DNA of 36,631 nt. Source: Oscillospiraceae bacterium. Lineage in GTDB: Bacteria > Bacillota > Clostridia > Oscillospirales > Acutalibacteraceae. The stretch covers positions 1-36,631 of the forward strand of contig CACYHA010000021.1 of the NCBI GenBank assembly GCA_902774035.1, in the 5' to 3' direction. Made by a program: the position numbers and the translations under genes. The notes below the pieces were generated by a model that saw nothing but the letters and a program-made list of their open reading frames with translations, had not been told where the DNA came from and ran no database searches. Below, piece after piece: positions 1 through 8,172 of this stretch; the stretch's first letter is position 1, and each line of letters opens with the position of its first letter.

Positions 1-450
1 CACGGCGTACATCAGCAGCGTTTTGCACAGCGTGACCGCGCCGAAGACCGCACCGGTCTGCGGCGTCAGGCAGGCGGGATCGCGCAGCATCAAAAATGTG
101 CAGGTGTTTTCGGCAAAGTCAGCAAAGGCGAGCAGAGCGGGGAGGATGAGGAACGCCTTTGACGCAAACAGCCGCCGCAGCACCAGAACGAAAAACACGG
201 TGTAGACGACGAGGAAGACCGTGTCCACGGGGAGCTGAACGCACAGATAGAGCCGCTGGCCCTCTGCGGAAAGCGCGTCCAAAAATGCCTTTGCCGTTTC
301 ATAGCCGTAGCCGAAGGTCTGCAGGTCAAAGCAGCGCAGCCCCCCGGCCGCACGCTCGACGGCAGGGAGCAGAAAGAGATCCATCACGGCAAGGATGAGG
401 ACGGTCAGTGCGCCGCTGATCCAAAGGGGAAGATTCGATTTTTTCTGCAT
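1..450 (-). CDS. Multi-pass membrane protein, 3' end cut off by the window
   Basis: Reading the minus strand from the ATG at 450-448 gives 150 codons with no stop before the window edge, so the gene is partial at its C-terminus. The ATG follows a good ribosome binding site (GGAGG, 6 bases upstream). The protein begins MQKKSNLPLWISG and has about four hydrophobic segments (roughly residues 9-27, 70-95, 100-115 and 130-150) separated by short polar loops, which indicates an integral membrane protein. I recognise no catalytic motif or family. It lies downstream of the LCAT-like hydrolase on the same strand with a hairpin between them, so it may be co-transcribed at reduced level. Function unknown. 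Confidence 0.75.
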   Translation of the reverse strand, partial: MQKKSNLPLWISGALTVLILAVMDLFLLPAVERAAGGLRCFDLQTFGYGYETAKAFLDALSAEGQRLYLCVQLPVDTVFLVVYTVFFVLVLRRLFASKAFLILPALLAFADFAENTCTFLMLRDPACLTPQTGAVFGAVTLCKTLLMYAV

Positions 451-473
451 GAGATCGCCTCCGTGAAAGAGTG

Positions 474-509
474 ACAGCATTTCGCCGCGACCTTGCAGCG
501 AAATGCTGT
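474..509 (-). terminator. 12-bp stem-loop after the LCAT-like gene
   Basis: ACAGCATTTCGC (474-485) pairs perfectly with GCGAAATGCTGT (498-509) around a 12-base loop. It lies 10 bases past the stop of the hydrolase gene. No strong T run follows on the minus strand, so it may be a weak terminator, or a processing or mRNA-stability hairpin ahead of the downstream membrane-protein gene. Confidence 0.5.
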
Positions 510-519
510 TGACTTGTTT

Positions 520-2034
520 TTACTTTTTGAAGATCAGGCTGAGCAAAAGTTTCAGTTCGGCAAAGAGGCTGCGCAGATGGTCTATGATGCTTCGCGCTTT
601 GGCGAGGCCGGAGTTTGTGTCGCCGGCGCTGCTTTGTGCGGGCTGCAGGCTGCCGGTTTTGGGGTCGATCGTCAAAAAGCGGGGATATTGCTCGAAGGTG
701 TTCACGTCGGCCTGGGTCGGGGAGGAGAGCAACGTTCCGATCATGACATCCAACGATTCGTAGTGCGGAGCGTGTTTCGCGCCGCGCAGGAACCAGGTCT
801 GTTCGGGAAACAGGCAGGTGGAAGCGTCAATGTCCTTTTCCGGCGAGATCATGGCCGGATCCTTGCCGGCAAGGGCGCTTTCGGGCAGTTGCTTGCCGTA
901 GTCGGCTGTGGTTGCGCCGAAAGAGGAATACATCGTGTCCACGGTGCCGTCGCTGAGATTCGCGTGCGACGGAGTGATGGGGATCGAGGCGTAGCCGGTG
1001 CGCGAGAGCACATAGACGTTGGCCTTTTCGTTGAGCGCCTTGAGCGTTTCGGCCTTATAGGGGCGGATCTGCGTGTTGTAGACTTCGACCTTTTCGCGCA
1101 GGGCGGAGCGGTCCTCGTCCTTGCAGAGCTCGTCAAACACAAAGTGCATCGCCGCATCCACGTCCTTGTCGGGGAGCATGGCCCAGATCGACAGCCAGTT
1201 GGCAAACATCGGCAGCAGCAGCTCGCGCATGACCCGCTCGGCCTGGGCGTCGATCAGCTCGCTGCCGAGCTTTGTCAGCAGCTTGGTCAGACCCGAAACT
1301 CGCGCTGTTTTCAGCAGATCGAAGATCAGGGTGCTGTATTCGCTGCCTTCAAAGGAGTACTTCAGATAATCCTCAAGCGCCTGGGCGTCGATGGTGATGT
1401 GACCGGTCATCAGATCGCCGGTGTAGGCTTCGCCGAAGACGGCGGTGGCGTCAAACGCGGCGGCGCGGACTTTTTCGTTGCCGTAAAGGGTGAGGTAGGT
1501 CGTCAGCACAATGCCGCCGTAGCTGTGGGCGTGGATGTTGACCTGCGACACGCCGGCCTGTTCACAGACGTAGTTGATAAAGTCGTTGAGGTCGGCGGCG
1601 CTTTTCATCGGATCTTCGCGCCAGTCATAGCGGAACGCGACGGCGCTGTTTTTATCGACATATTCCGGATAGACGAACCAGACGCCGGAGCTGTTGCCCG
1701 GGGTGCCGTCGTCCGCATAAAAGGCCGGGGTGAAATAGGGTTCCAGGACTTCCAGCGCTTTGTCGACGAAGCGTTCCCAGTTTTTGAGCGCAAGCGACGT
1801 AACCAGCGATGGCAGGGCGCCCTTCACGTCGCCGAGCAGAGCGTTCATATCTGGACCCCAGACCACCTTGGAATCCGGGTCGTTGCGGTCAGCCAAAATG
1901 TCGCTGCCCATGAACCCGTGCACATAGATCGAGGGCACCGCATCTTCCGGCGCGGCGGCAAAGGCGGAAGCGGCGCAGAGCAGCGTCAGCACAACTGTCA
2001 GCAGGACAGCCAGCGGTTTTCTCAGGGTTTTCAT
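520..2034 (-). CDS. Secreted LCAT-like alpha/beta hydrolase (putative lipase/acyltransferase)
   Basis: The 504-residue product starts at the ATG at 2034, which has a GGAGG site upstream. The open frame extends further but without a ribosome binding site. Residues 1-27 are a Sec signal peptide ending ASAFA-A. The mature part opens with a typical lipase strand and oxyanion segment (SIYVHGFMGSD, about 35-45), then a YDWRED stretch (about 136-141) as in lecithin:cholesterol acyltransferase relatives. The nucleophile elbow is AHSYGG with Ser171; Ala replaces the first Gly of GxSxG, as in some Bacillus lipases. SDGTVDT and HAPHYES near residues 390 and 445 are candidate Asp and His triad members. 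The last 25 residues form a basic, hydrophobic amphipathic tail ending SLIFKK. Likely an extracytoplasmic esterase or lipase; substrate unknown. Confidence 0.75.
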   Translation of the reverse strand: MKTLRKPLAVLLTVVLTLLCAASAFAAAPEDAVPSIYVHGFMGSDILADRNDPDSKVVWGPDMNALLGDVKGALPSLVTSLALKNWERFVDKALEVLEPYFTPAFYADDGTPGNSSGVWFVYPEYVDKNSAVAFRYDWREDPMKSAADLNDFINYVCEQAGVSQVNIHAHSYGGIVLTTYLTLYGNEKVRAAAFDATAVFGEAYTGDLMTGHITIDAQALEDYLKYSFEGSEYSTLIFDLLKTARVSGLTKLLTKLGSELIDAQAERVMRELLLPMFANWLSIWAMLPDKDVDAAMHFVFDELCKDEDRSALREKVEVYNTQIRPYKAETLKALNEKANVYVLSRTGYASIPITPSHANLSDGTVDTMYSSFGATTADYGKQLPESALAGKDPAMISPEKDIDASTCLFPEQTWFLRGAKHAPHYESLDVMIGTLLSSPTQADVNTFEQYPRFLTIDPKTGSLQPAQSSAGDTNSGLAKARSIIDHLRSLFAELKLLLSLIFKK

Positions 2035-2067
2035 ACAGATTCCTCCAATCCGTTTTGTTGCATAAAA

Positions 2068-2096
2068 ATAGTAGCACCAAGGAAAGAAAAATGCAA
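2068..2096 (-). promoter_or_regulatory. Promoter for the LCAT-like hydrolase
   Basis: On the minus strand TTGCAT (2096-2091) and TACTAT (2073-2068) are separated by 17 bases, a reasonable sigma-A promoter about 35 bases upstream of the hydrolase ATG. Confidence 0.5.
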
Positions 2097-2279
2097 CGAA
2101 CAAATTGTTAAAAGTACCTGTTGCGGTAAAGATGGGGCTGCTGCATTTACCTTGTCGGTTTTCTTAATGCCGTTAGCGTGGAAAAGAGGCGTTTTTCAGG
2201 CAAATCCTCGTTATGGGACGCTATCGTTTGATGAAAACGGCGAGGCAAAGCAAACAAGCCTACTTCTTTTGAGAACCAA

Positions 2280-2345
2280 AAAGCAAAGAAAGCGCTATTT
2301 TCACAGAACAAGTCTGCAAAAAGCGCTTTCTCTTTCTTTTGCTTT
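2280..2345. repeat. Imperfect inverted repeat with AAAGCGCT/AGCGCTTT core
   Basis: The left arm, 2280-2296, and the right arm, 2322-2345, are inverted copies with small insertions. Both share the AAAGC...AAAGCGCT core. It sits in the non-coding gap between the LCAT-like gene and the oxidoreductase operon, directly beside the structured element at 2352-2524. The T/C-rich right arm could also act as a plus-strand terminator, but no plus-strand gene lies upstream. Confidence 0.6.
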
Positions 2346-2351
2346 GACGTT

Positions 2352-2524
2352 GTTCGCTGAATGCAACAGCCCCCCCGGGCGGGCGCGCAGGGACCCGTGC
2401 CCCGGCACGGGTCAACCGTGGGCGCAGCCCCCGGTTTGCGCGGCGTACCGCCGCGCACCTGCGCGCCCGCTTCTGCGCACGGCGGAGCCGTGCGCAGAAA
2501 AAGGGGCAGTTGCATTTTGCGAAC
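2352..2524. mobile_element. Small structured element with terminal inverted repeats (MITE-like)
   Basis: Positions 2352-2373 and 2503-2524 are inverted copies of a 22-base sequence of the form GGGGC(A/T)GTTGCATT, two variable bases, then GCGAAC. By hand count they match at 19 of 22 bases. Between them lie a four-way cloverleaf (2379-2470) and a 13-bp hairpin (2471-2483 with 2487-2499). No real gene lies inside; the frames through it have low-complexity, unlikely translations. The architecture (TIRs, no coding capacity, extreme palindromy) suggests a non-autonomous mobile or REP-like element. I see no clear target-site duplication. A structured RNA or a complex bidirectional terminator are alternatives. 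Confidence 0.5.
2379..2470. repeat. Cloverleaf (four-way junction) palindrome
   Basis: An outer 13-bp perfect stem (2379-2391 with 2458-2470) encloses three hairpins that abut each other and the stem with no unpaired bases: 2392-2413 (GACCCGTGCC/GGCACGGGTC), 2414-2436 (AACCG and GGGC stems, one mismatch, GCA loop) and 2437-2457 (9-bp perfect stem, TAC loop). A fifth hairpin (2471-2499) starts at the next base. Such gap-free nesting is unlikely by chance even in GC-rich DNA. Confidence 0.75.
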
Positions 2525-2535
2525 GCAACTGCCCC
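2498..2535 (-). terminator. Rho-independent terminator of the minus-strand oxidoreductase operon
   Basis: On the minus strand an 11-bp perfect stem (GGGGCAGTTGC, 2535-2525 with 2513-2503) is followed by five T residues (2502-2498). It lies about 35 bases after the stop of the 937-residue oxidoreductase. Its arm is shared with the right terminal repeat of the structured element. Confidence 0.7.
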
Positions 2536-2569
2536 AAAGAAATCGATGATTCTGTTTCCCAATACCCGA

Positions 2570-5383
2570 TCACTGTTCGCTCGGATACTCGCCCTTGCCG
2601 GTGATCTTGCGCTTGATGATCTTGCCCATGCGCTTGAGGGCATAGGGGCCGACGAGCTTCATCATCTCTTCCGCCGTGTGCATGTCGGAGCAGGCGGGCA
2701 GGTCGCGCGTCAGATGGATCGCGTCGAACTCGCACCGCGTGGTGCAAAGGCCGCAGCCGATGCACATGTTGAAATCCACAGTCGTTGCGCCGCATTTGAG
2801 ACAGCGGGCGGCTTCGGTTTTGATCTGTGCTTCCGTCAGCGGCAGACGCAGGTCGTCAAAGCTCTTACGCGGATCGCCGGGTTTGAGACCGGGCGCCTGG
2901 CGCGGAGCGTTGTCGTAGGATTCGATCTTGATGTCGTCCTTGTCCAGCTCGATGAATTCGCGCCTGTCGCGGCCGATGGTCAGCGACTGCCCCTCGTGTA
3001 CAAAGCGGTTCAGCGAAACCATGCCCTCGCGGCCGTCGGCGATCGCGTCGATGGCAAAGCGTGCGCCGTGGAAGATGTCGCCCCCGACAAAGATGTCGGG
3101 TTCTGCGGTCTGCAGGGTCACGGGATCGGCAACCGCCGTACCGTTCGGGCGTAGTTCGACCTTGCTGCCTTTGAGCAGATCGCCCCATTCGGCGCTTTGG
3201 CCGATGGCCATCAGCACGTTTTCGCAGGGGACGGTGATCGTGTCGTTTTCGTCGTACTGCGGGGCGAAGCGATGGTTCTCATCGAAGACACGGGTGCATT
3301 TTTTGAACACCACGCCGGTGACGGCGCCGCCTTCGGAGAGGATCTCCTTCGGGCCCCAGCCGTTTCGGATCTCAATGTTTTCCGCGAGGATCTCGGCGAC
3401 CTCGTCTTTAGCCGCCGGCATCTCGTCGCGGCTTTCGAGGCAGAGCATGGTGACTTTGCCGTCGGTGCAGCGCAGGGCAGTGCGCGCTACGTCGGCCGCC
3501 ACGTTGCCGCCGCCGATGACGACCACGTCGCCGGAAAGGGCGGTGTTGCCGCCGAGGTTGACGTCCTTCAGGAAGGCCACGCCGCTTTGTACGCCTTTGG
3601 CGTCTTCTCCCGGAACGCCCGCAAGGCGTCCGCCCTGCAGGCCGATGGCCACAAAGAAGCCTTTGTAGCCCTGTGCGCGCAGCTCGTCAAGGGTGACGTC
3701 CCTGCCGACCTCAACGCCGCATCTGATCTCGGCGCCCATGCTTTCGATGAGGTCGATCTCTTTTTGCAGCACATCTTTTTCCAGCCGGAAATTCGGGATG
3801 CCGTTCATGAGCATACCGCCGGGTTTCGCTTCTTTTTCGAACACGGTGACCGGGTAGCCTTCGGTGCGCAGATACCACGCGGCGGAAAGGCCGGCCGGGC
3901 CGGCGCCGATGACGGCGATCTTATAATCGCTCCACTGATTGCCCTCGCCGTTTTCGCTGGGCACGGTGCATTCCGCCGGGTTTTCCAGCTCCCACTGGGC
4001 AAGGAACTTTTTGATCTCGTCGATGGCGACGGGCTTGTCGAGCTTGCCGCGGGTGCAGGCGTCCTCGCAGCGACGGTTGCAGACTGCGCCGCAGACCGCC
4101 GGGAACGGGTTGTCCTGGCGGATGAGCTTCACCGCGTCGGCATAGCGGCCTTCGCCCGCCATTTTGACATAACCCTGCACGGCGATGTGCGCGGGGCAGG
4201 CGGTCTTGCACGGGGAGGTGCCGCTGGCGTAACAGTTGATCTTGTTGGAATCGCGGTAGTTTTTGTCCCACTTATCCTCGCCCCAGACATGGTCGTCGGG
4301 CAGGTCGTGGACGGGATACATGACCTTGCTGCCGTCTTTTTTGCAAAGCTTCTGGCCGAGCTTGGCCGCGCCGGCCGGGCAGACCTCCACGCATTTGCCG
4401 CAGGCCACGCATTTTTCCGTATCCACATGGGCGCGGTAGGCGGAGCGGCTCATGTTCGGCGTGTTGAAGAGCTGGCTGGTGCGCAGACCGTAGCAGGAGC
4501 CGGCCGAGCAGTTGCAGATGCCGACAATGCGGTTCGGGCCGTCAAGGTTCGTGATCTGGTGCACATAGCCCTTGCGTTCGGCGCGCGTGATGATCTCCAG
4601 TGCCTCTTCCTTGGTGATGTATTCGGCGTCCTTGCCGCTTTCCACCAGAAATTCCGCAATGTCGTTGAGACCGATGCACATCTTGCCCTCGATATCGCCC
4701 ACGCCTTCGCCGCGCACACGCTGAGCCTTGCGGCAGGCGCAGACCATTTTGCACAGCTTGGTGGAATTGTTGATCCAATGGGAAAGATGCTCCACACTGG
4801 CGCTCTCGATCTGCGGATCAATGGCTTTTTCCACGGGGATGACATGCATACCGATGCCTGCGCCGCCCGGAGGAACGAGCTTTGCCGCCAGTTCCAGCGG
4901 TTCCTGGGGCGCGAGGTTGAACATGGTTGCCACTTCGGGGTTCGTCTCACACAGGGTTTTGTGCTCCACCATGTATTCGCCCGAGCCGACGACCCACTTC
5001 GGGATCCAGTACTGGATGTGCCCGTCGGCGTTGTCGCGGTTCTGCTCGATGATGCCGATCCACACCAGATGGTCGATGACCTTCTGGGCCTCTTCCTCGC
5101 GCATGCCGTTGCGTTCGGCGAGCTCTTTGGTGGTCAGGCCGACGCGGCGCGCCTTGAACGAGAGCATGAACTTGACTTCGTCCTTGGTCAAAAGGCGGTC
5201 AAGGATCCAGAAGTCCATGTGGTTTTCCTTCATCTTGCCCGGAAGCTTGCGCGGAATGGAGTCCGTGATCAGCACGGCGAGCTTTTTGACAAGCTTCGCC
5301 TTTTCCGGGTCGTCGCACCGGTGGTCGTCTACCGGATAGTCGCGTTCGTTGACGTGAATGTTGGGATTGACTTCTTTAACCAT
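2570..5383 (-). CDS. GltD-like FAD/NAD(P) oxidoreductase with multiple Fe-S clusters (paralog A)
   Basis: The 937-residue, probably cytoplasmic protein starts at the ATG at 5383, with a GAGG site overlapping the previous stop. In order: a winged-helix-like segment (about 60-115); a Cys-rich domain with CxxxCxC (Cys211, 215, 217), Cys236 and CNCxxxxC (Cys290, 292, 297); a ferredoxin motif CVACGKCVEVC (325-335); a glutamate-synthase-small-subunit-like Cys region (392-443); an FAD site GAGPAG (about 493) and a second dinucleotide site (VVVIGGGNVAADVA) as in GltD/NfnB; and a C-terminal ferredoxin motif CIGCGLCTTRC. It probably moves electrons between NAD(P)H and a redox partner through FAD and Fe-S clusters. 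It is last in the isomerase operon, 10 bp after the reductase, and has a close paralog at 13547-16327. The partner is not shown by the sequence. Confidence 0.85.
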   Translation of the reverse strand: MVKEVNPNIHVNERDYPVDDHRCDDPEKAKLVKKLAVLITDSIPRKLPGKMKENHMDFWILDRLLTKDEVKFMLSFKARRVGLTTKELAERNGMREEEAQKVIDHLVWIGIIEQNRDNADGHIQYWIPKWVVGSGEYMVEHKTLCETNPEVATMFNLAPQEPLELAAKLVPPGGAGIGMHVIPVEKAIDPQIESASVEHLSHWINNSTKLCKMVCACRKAQRVRGEGVGDIEGKMCIGLNDIAEFLVESGKDAEYITKEEALEIITRAERKGYVHQITNLDGPNRIVGICNCSAGSCYGLRTSQLFNTPNMSRSAYRAHVDTEKCVACGKCVEVCPAGAAKLGQKLCKKDGSKVMYPVHDLPDDHVWGEDKWDKNYRDSNKINCYASGTSPCKTACPAHIAVQGYVKMAGEGRYADAVKLIRQDNPFPAVCGAVCNRRCEDACTRGKLDKPVAIDEIKKFLAQWELENPAECTVPSENGEGNQWSDYKIAVIGAGPAGLSAAWYLRTEGYPVTVFEKEAKPGGMLMNGIPNFRLEKDVLQKEIDLIESMGAEIRCGVEVGRDVTLDELRAQGYKGFFVAIGLQGGRLAGVPGEDAKGVQSGVAFLKDVNLGGNTALSGDVVVIGGGNVAADVARTALRCTDGKVTMLCLESRDEMPAAKDEVAEILAENIEIRNGWGPKEILSEGGAVTGVVFKKCTRVFDENHRFAPQYDENDTITVPCENVLMAIGQSAEWGDLLKGSKVELRPNGTAVADPVTLQTAEPDIFVGGDIFHGARFAIDAIADGREGMVSLNRFVHEGQSLTIGRDRREFIELDKDDIKIESYDNAPRQAPGLKPGDPRKSFDDLRLPLTEAQIKTEAARCLKCGATTVDFNMCIGCGLCTTRCEFDAIHLTRDLPACSDMHTAEEMMKLVGPYALKRMGKIIKRKITGKGEYPSEQ

Positions 5384-5393
5384 AATCTACCTC

Positions 5394-6578
5394 TTATTCG
5401 ATCGGGATCTTGATCGTCAGATCGCTTGTGGGATAGGCTGCGCAGGCGTGGACGTAGCCGAAGTCCTTGTCGGCGCTGCGGCGGCCGTCATTTTCCGGAC
5501 AGACATAGACCGAGCCGGAGAGGACCTTCGTGCGGCAAAAACCGCATTCGCCGCTGCGGCAGGCGGTCTCGATGCGGATGCCGGCGCGTTCCAGCGCCAC
5601 GACCAGGCTTTCTGTCGCTTTGGCCGGGATCACGTCTTCGCGGACGCCGCGGCGCACGGTCAGATTGAACACATGGTTCGTCAGCGCCACGGGATAGCCC
5701 GCAAATTTGGTGATGTCCTTCGCCTGGCCGAAAACCTCAAAGCGCACACGGCGCTGCGGCGCGCCGAGCTTTTTCAGCTCTTCGCGCAGATAGAGATACA
5801 TCGCCTGCGGGCCGCAGATGAAATAGGTCGTGTCGGGGGCGGAATACTTTTGAATCAGCTCCGCGGAAAGGAAGCCGCGCTCGCCCTGCCAGTCGGGTTC
5901 GTCGCCGGAAAGGACGTGGACCACATGGACCTTGTCACTCTGAATGGCGTTCAGTTCATCTTTGAGAATGATGTCGTCGGAGGCGACAGAGCCGTAAAGG
6001 ATGGTCAAATCAAAATCCAGCGTGCCGTTTGCGATTTCCTTGGCCATGGAGGCGAAGGGCGTGATGCCCACGCCGCCGGCAAGGGCGACCACATGCTTTG
6101 CGTCGCGCAGCGGTTCATAGTAGAACTGGCCGCAGGCCATGCGGGCGGTGAAGGTGTCGCCGACTTTGACGCTGTCGTTGACGAGATCGGCGATGAAGCC
6201 GTCGCCTTTGGAGCGGCGGACGGTGATCTCCGCAAAGCCGTTTTCCATCCGCGCCTGATACGGGGCGGAGGAGATGGAATAGGGGCGGGAGATGACGGAA
6301 TCGCCGACGGTGAAATCCAGCACGATGAACTGACCGGCATAAAAGAACGGGAGTTTCTGCCCGTCGGAACGCACAAAGCGCACGGTCTTTGCCGTGGGGC
6401 TGGCGTCGCGGATCTCCGTGACGGTCACGTCGAATTTTTTCGGGTGCCACTGGGCGACCACATCGGCGATGGGGTCGTTCGTTTCGGGCACAGGCGACGC
6501 GCTTTCAAAGGCGTTCAGCCTTGCTTTGGTCACACGGGACGCGCCCGTGACGTCTTTCAAAAACCCTTTGATCTTCAT
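5394..6578 (-). CDS. NAD(P)H:flavin/[2Fe-2S] reductase (FNR family)
   Basis: 394 residues. After an N-terminal extension of about 45 residues comes a ferredoxin-reductase beta barrel with the FAD motif RPYS (98-101), then an NAD(P) domain with GGVGITPF (168-175) and CGPQAM (255-260), and a C-terminal plant-type [2Fe-2S] domain with Cys340, Cys345, Cys348 and Cys379. This order matches phenol-hydroxylase-reductase and Hcr-type electron-transfer proteins, which pass electrons from NAD(P)H via FAD and [2Fe-2S] to an oxygenase or reductase partner. The start overlaps the stop of the upstream CrtI-like gene by 4 bp, implying translational coupling. The flavoproteins encoded upstream are natural candidate partners. 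No signal peptide. Family assignment is firm; the partner is inferred. Confidence 0.9.
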   Translation of the reverse strand: MKIKGFLKDVTGASRVTKARLNAFESASPVPETNDPIADVVAQWHPKKFDVTVTEIRDASPTAKTVRFVRSDGQKLPFFYAGQFIVLDFTVGDSVISRPYSISSAPYQARMENGFAEITVRRSKGDGFIADLVNDSVKVGDTFTARMACGQFYYEPLRDAKHVVALAGGVGITPFASMAKEIANGTLDFDLTILYGSVASDDIILKDELNAIQSDKVHVVHVLSGDEPDWQGERGFLSAELIQKYSAPDTTYFICGPQAMYLYLREELKKLGAPQRRVRFEVFGQAKDITKFAGYPVALTNHVFNLTVRRGVREDVIPAKATESLVVALERAGIRIETACRSGECGFCRTKVLSGSVYVCPENDGRRSADKDFGYVHACAAYPTSDLTIKIPIE

Positions 6579-8107
6579 TTGAGCGCCTCCTCTGCTGCCA
6601 TGGTGTCCAGCACGTTCTTTGCCGCTTTTCTGCCGTTGGTCACGGCGGGGCCCATGCCGTCGCCGGAGATCGCGTGGGCGCCGGAAAATTCAAGATGTTT
6701 GATAAAGCTTTCTTCCTCGGCTGTCTGCAGCCGCGCGATGATGTGGTCTTCCATCGTGTGGGCGTAACCGTAGATGCAGCCGTTCCAGGCGTTGGTGTAG
6801 CGGTTGACGGTCATCGGCGTTTCAATGACGATCTCGAGAATGTGATCGCGAAGCTTGACGCCGAGGTATTCCGACATATCGTCGATCATCTGCGCGGCGA
6901 CCTGGTGCTTGACCTTATCGTAATCTTCGGCTTTGACGGTCTTCCAGCCGTCCACGCGCGGCAGCGTCGTGATGGAATAGGAACAGGTCCCCGGCGGGGT
7001 GGCGGTGTCGTTGCCGAGGTTGTGGCAGATGCAGGTCAGATAGCGGTAGGGGCCGAGACCGGCGAGGTCTTCATACAGCGCGTCGGTGTCCATCGTGTCG
7101 CCGCGGAAGACGCTGTAATCCCGAATGCCGAGATGCTCGGCGGTGTCGTCGAGGATCATGATGACCGAGAAGGCCGTCAGGCTCAGCCGGCGGCCGTTGA
7201 CCATTTTGATGGCCTTGGCCGGAACCGCCGAGGCCGGTTCGATCATCGAGGTATAGACCTTGTTGGGATAGGACGAGGAAATGACGTAGTCGGCGTAGAT
7301 CTCGTCGCCGCGCGCTGTGCGCACACCGTAAGCCTGCCCGTCCCGGACAAGGATCTTGTCCACGTGCTGGCGGTATTCGATCTGCACGCCCATCGCCTCG
7401 GCGCGTTCCGCCATTTTGAGGCTCATCTCATGGCTGAATTTGCGAGGAATATAGGAGCCGAAGCCCACATAGTCCGCCATCAGCACGGCATAGATCGTGA
7501 ACGGCAGGGTGTTGAAGCCGGAGCCGACGTAGATCCAGTACGGCGCGAGCAGATCCTGCGCCTTTTTCGGCAGATCGAACGAGTCGATGACCTCCTGCGC
7601 GGTGTAGCCGGCGGTCTTGACGAAGGCTTCGTGTTTGAGCAGCATCTTCGCCTTGCTCATCGGATGGATGGACAGCTCGTTGACGCTGTTGAACACGGTG
7701 GTGCAGAGATTCAGCAGATCCAGCACCTTCCGATAGGTGCCGGGCACGGCTTCGTCCACTTCTCTGGCGAAGGTCTCGAGCCCGGGGTGCAGCGTGACCT
7801 CGAGGCCGGGCAGGGAGGCGTGGTAAGCTTCGGGCACCTTCAGCCATTCGATGTCCACGCCCATGTCATCAAAGAATTTGCCGACCTTCAGGCGGTTGTC
7901 CTTTTCGCCGATGCTCATCATCTCGTGGAGCGCCGCTTCGATCTCGATGCCGCCGCGCACAAAGGAGGACGCGATGCCGCCGGGGAGATTGTGGCGTTCG
8001 AGCACCAGCACGTCCTTGCCCTTTTCGGCGAGCATCAGCGCCGAGGAAAGCCCGGCAAGCGCACCGCCGATGACAATGACGTCATAATGGTCTTTGTAAA
8101 AATTCAT
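6575..8107 (-). CDS. CrtI/retinol-saturase-like FAD oxidoreductase
   Basis: 510 residues. The N-terminal Rossmann motif is VIVIGGALAGLSSALML with GGALAG at about 14-19, followed by the ADP-ribose-binding acidic residue in LVLERHNLPGG. Near the C-terminus GDGMGPAVTNGRKAA matches the second FAD-contact motif of the phytoene desaturase, carotene isomerase and retinol saturase superfamily. These enzymes desaturate, isomerise or saturate C=C bonds in hydrophobic polyenes. Beside a fatty-acid-isomerase homolog and NAD(P)H reductases, a double-bond reductase acting on a conjugated fatty acyl chain is a plausible inference, not shown directly. Start chosen at the ATG at 8107 with GAGAAGG upstream. 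It is second in the operon, after a short intercistronic hairpin. Confidence 0.8.
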   Translation of the reverse strand: MNFYKDHYDVIVIGGALAGLSSALMLAEKGKDVLVLERHNLPGGIASSFVRGGIEIEAALHEMMSIGEKDNRLKVGKFFDDMGVDIEWLKVPEAYHASLPGLEVTLHPGLETFAREVDEAVPGTYRKVLDLLNLCTTVFNSVNELSIHPMSKAKMLLKHEAFVKTAGYTAQEVIDSFDLPKKAQDLLAPYWIYVGSGFNTLPFTIYAVLMADYVGFGSYIPRKFSHEMSLKMAERAEAMGVQIEYRQHVDKILVRDGQAYGVRTARGDEIYADYVISSSYPNKVYTSMIEPASAVPAKAIKMVNGRRLSLTAFSVIMILDDTAEHLGIRDYSVFRGDTMDTDALYEDLAGLGPYRYLTCICHNLGNDTATPPGTCSYSITTLPRVDGWKTVKAEDYDKVKHQVAAQMIDDMSEYLGVKLRDHILEIVIETPMTVNRYTNAWNGCIYGYAHTMEDHIIARLQTAEEESFIKHLEFSGAHAISGDGMGPAVTNGRKAAKNVLDTMAAEEALK

Positions 8108-8127
8108 AACTTACCTTCTCTCGTAAA

Positions 8128-8155
8128 GCAGGAGGGACAGCGTTGCCCCTCCTGC
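8128..8155 (-). promoter_or_regulatory. Intercistronic 9-bp hairpin
   Basis: GCAGGAGGG (8128-8136) pairs with CCCTCCTGC (8147-8155) in the 65-bp gap between the isomerase and CrtI-like genes. On the minus strand only TTTA follows, so full termination is unlikely. It may tune expression or stabilise the upstream message. Confidence 0.45.
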
Positions 8156-8172
8156 CGGATTGTGTTGCGTGA

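Noticed and set aside
2147-2515. 122-codon minus-strand frame across the structured element
   Set aside because: Low-complexity Pro/Ala/Gly/Arg translation produced by hairpins; no ribosome site or family resemblance.
493-2604. Long plus-strand open frame (703 codons) opposite the LCAT-like gene
   Set aside because: Antisense shadow in GC-rich DNA; the minus-strand frame has a signal peptide, lipase motifs and a good ribosome site, while this one has no recognisable domains and runs through the structured element.
3197-5413. 738-codon plus-strand open frame opposite oxidoreductase A
   Set aside because: Antisense shadow with Ala/Gly/Val/Asp/His-biased composition and no motifs.
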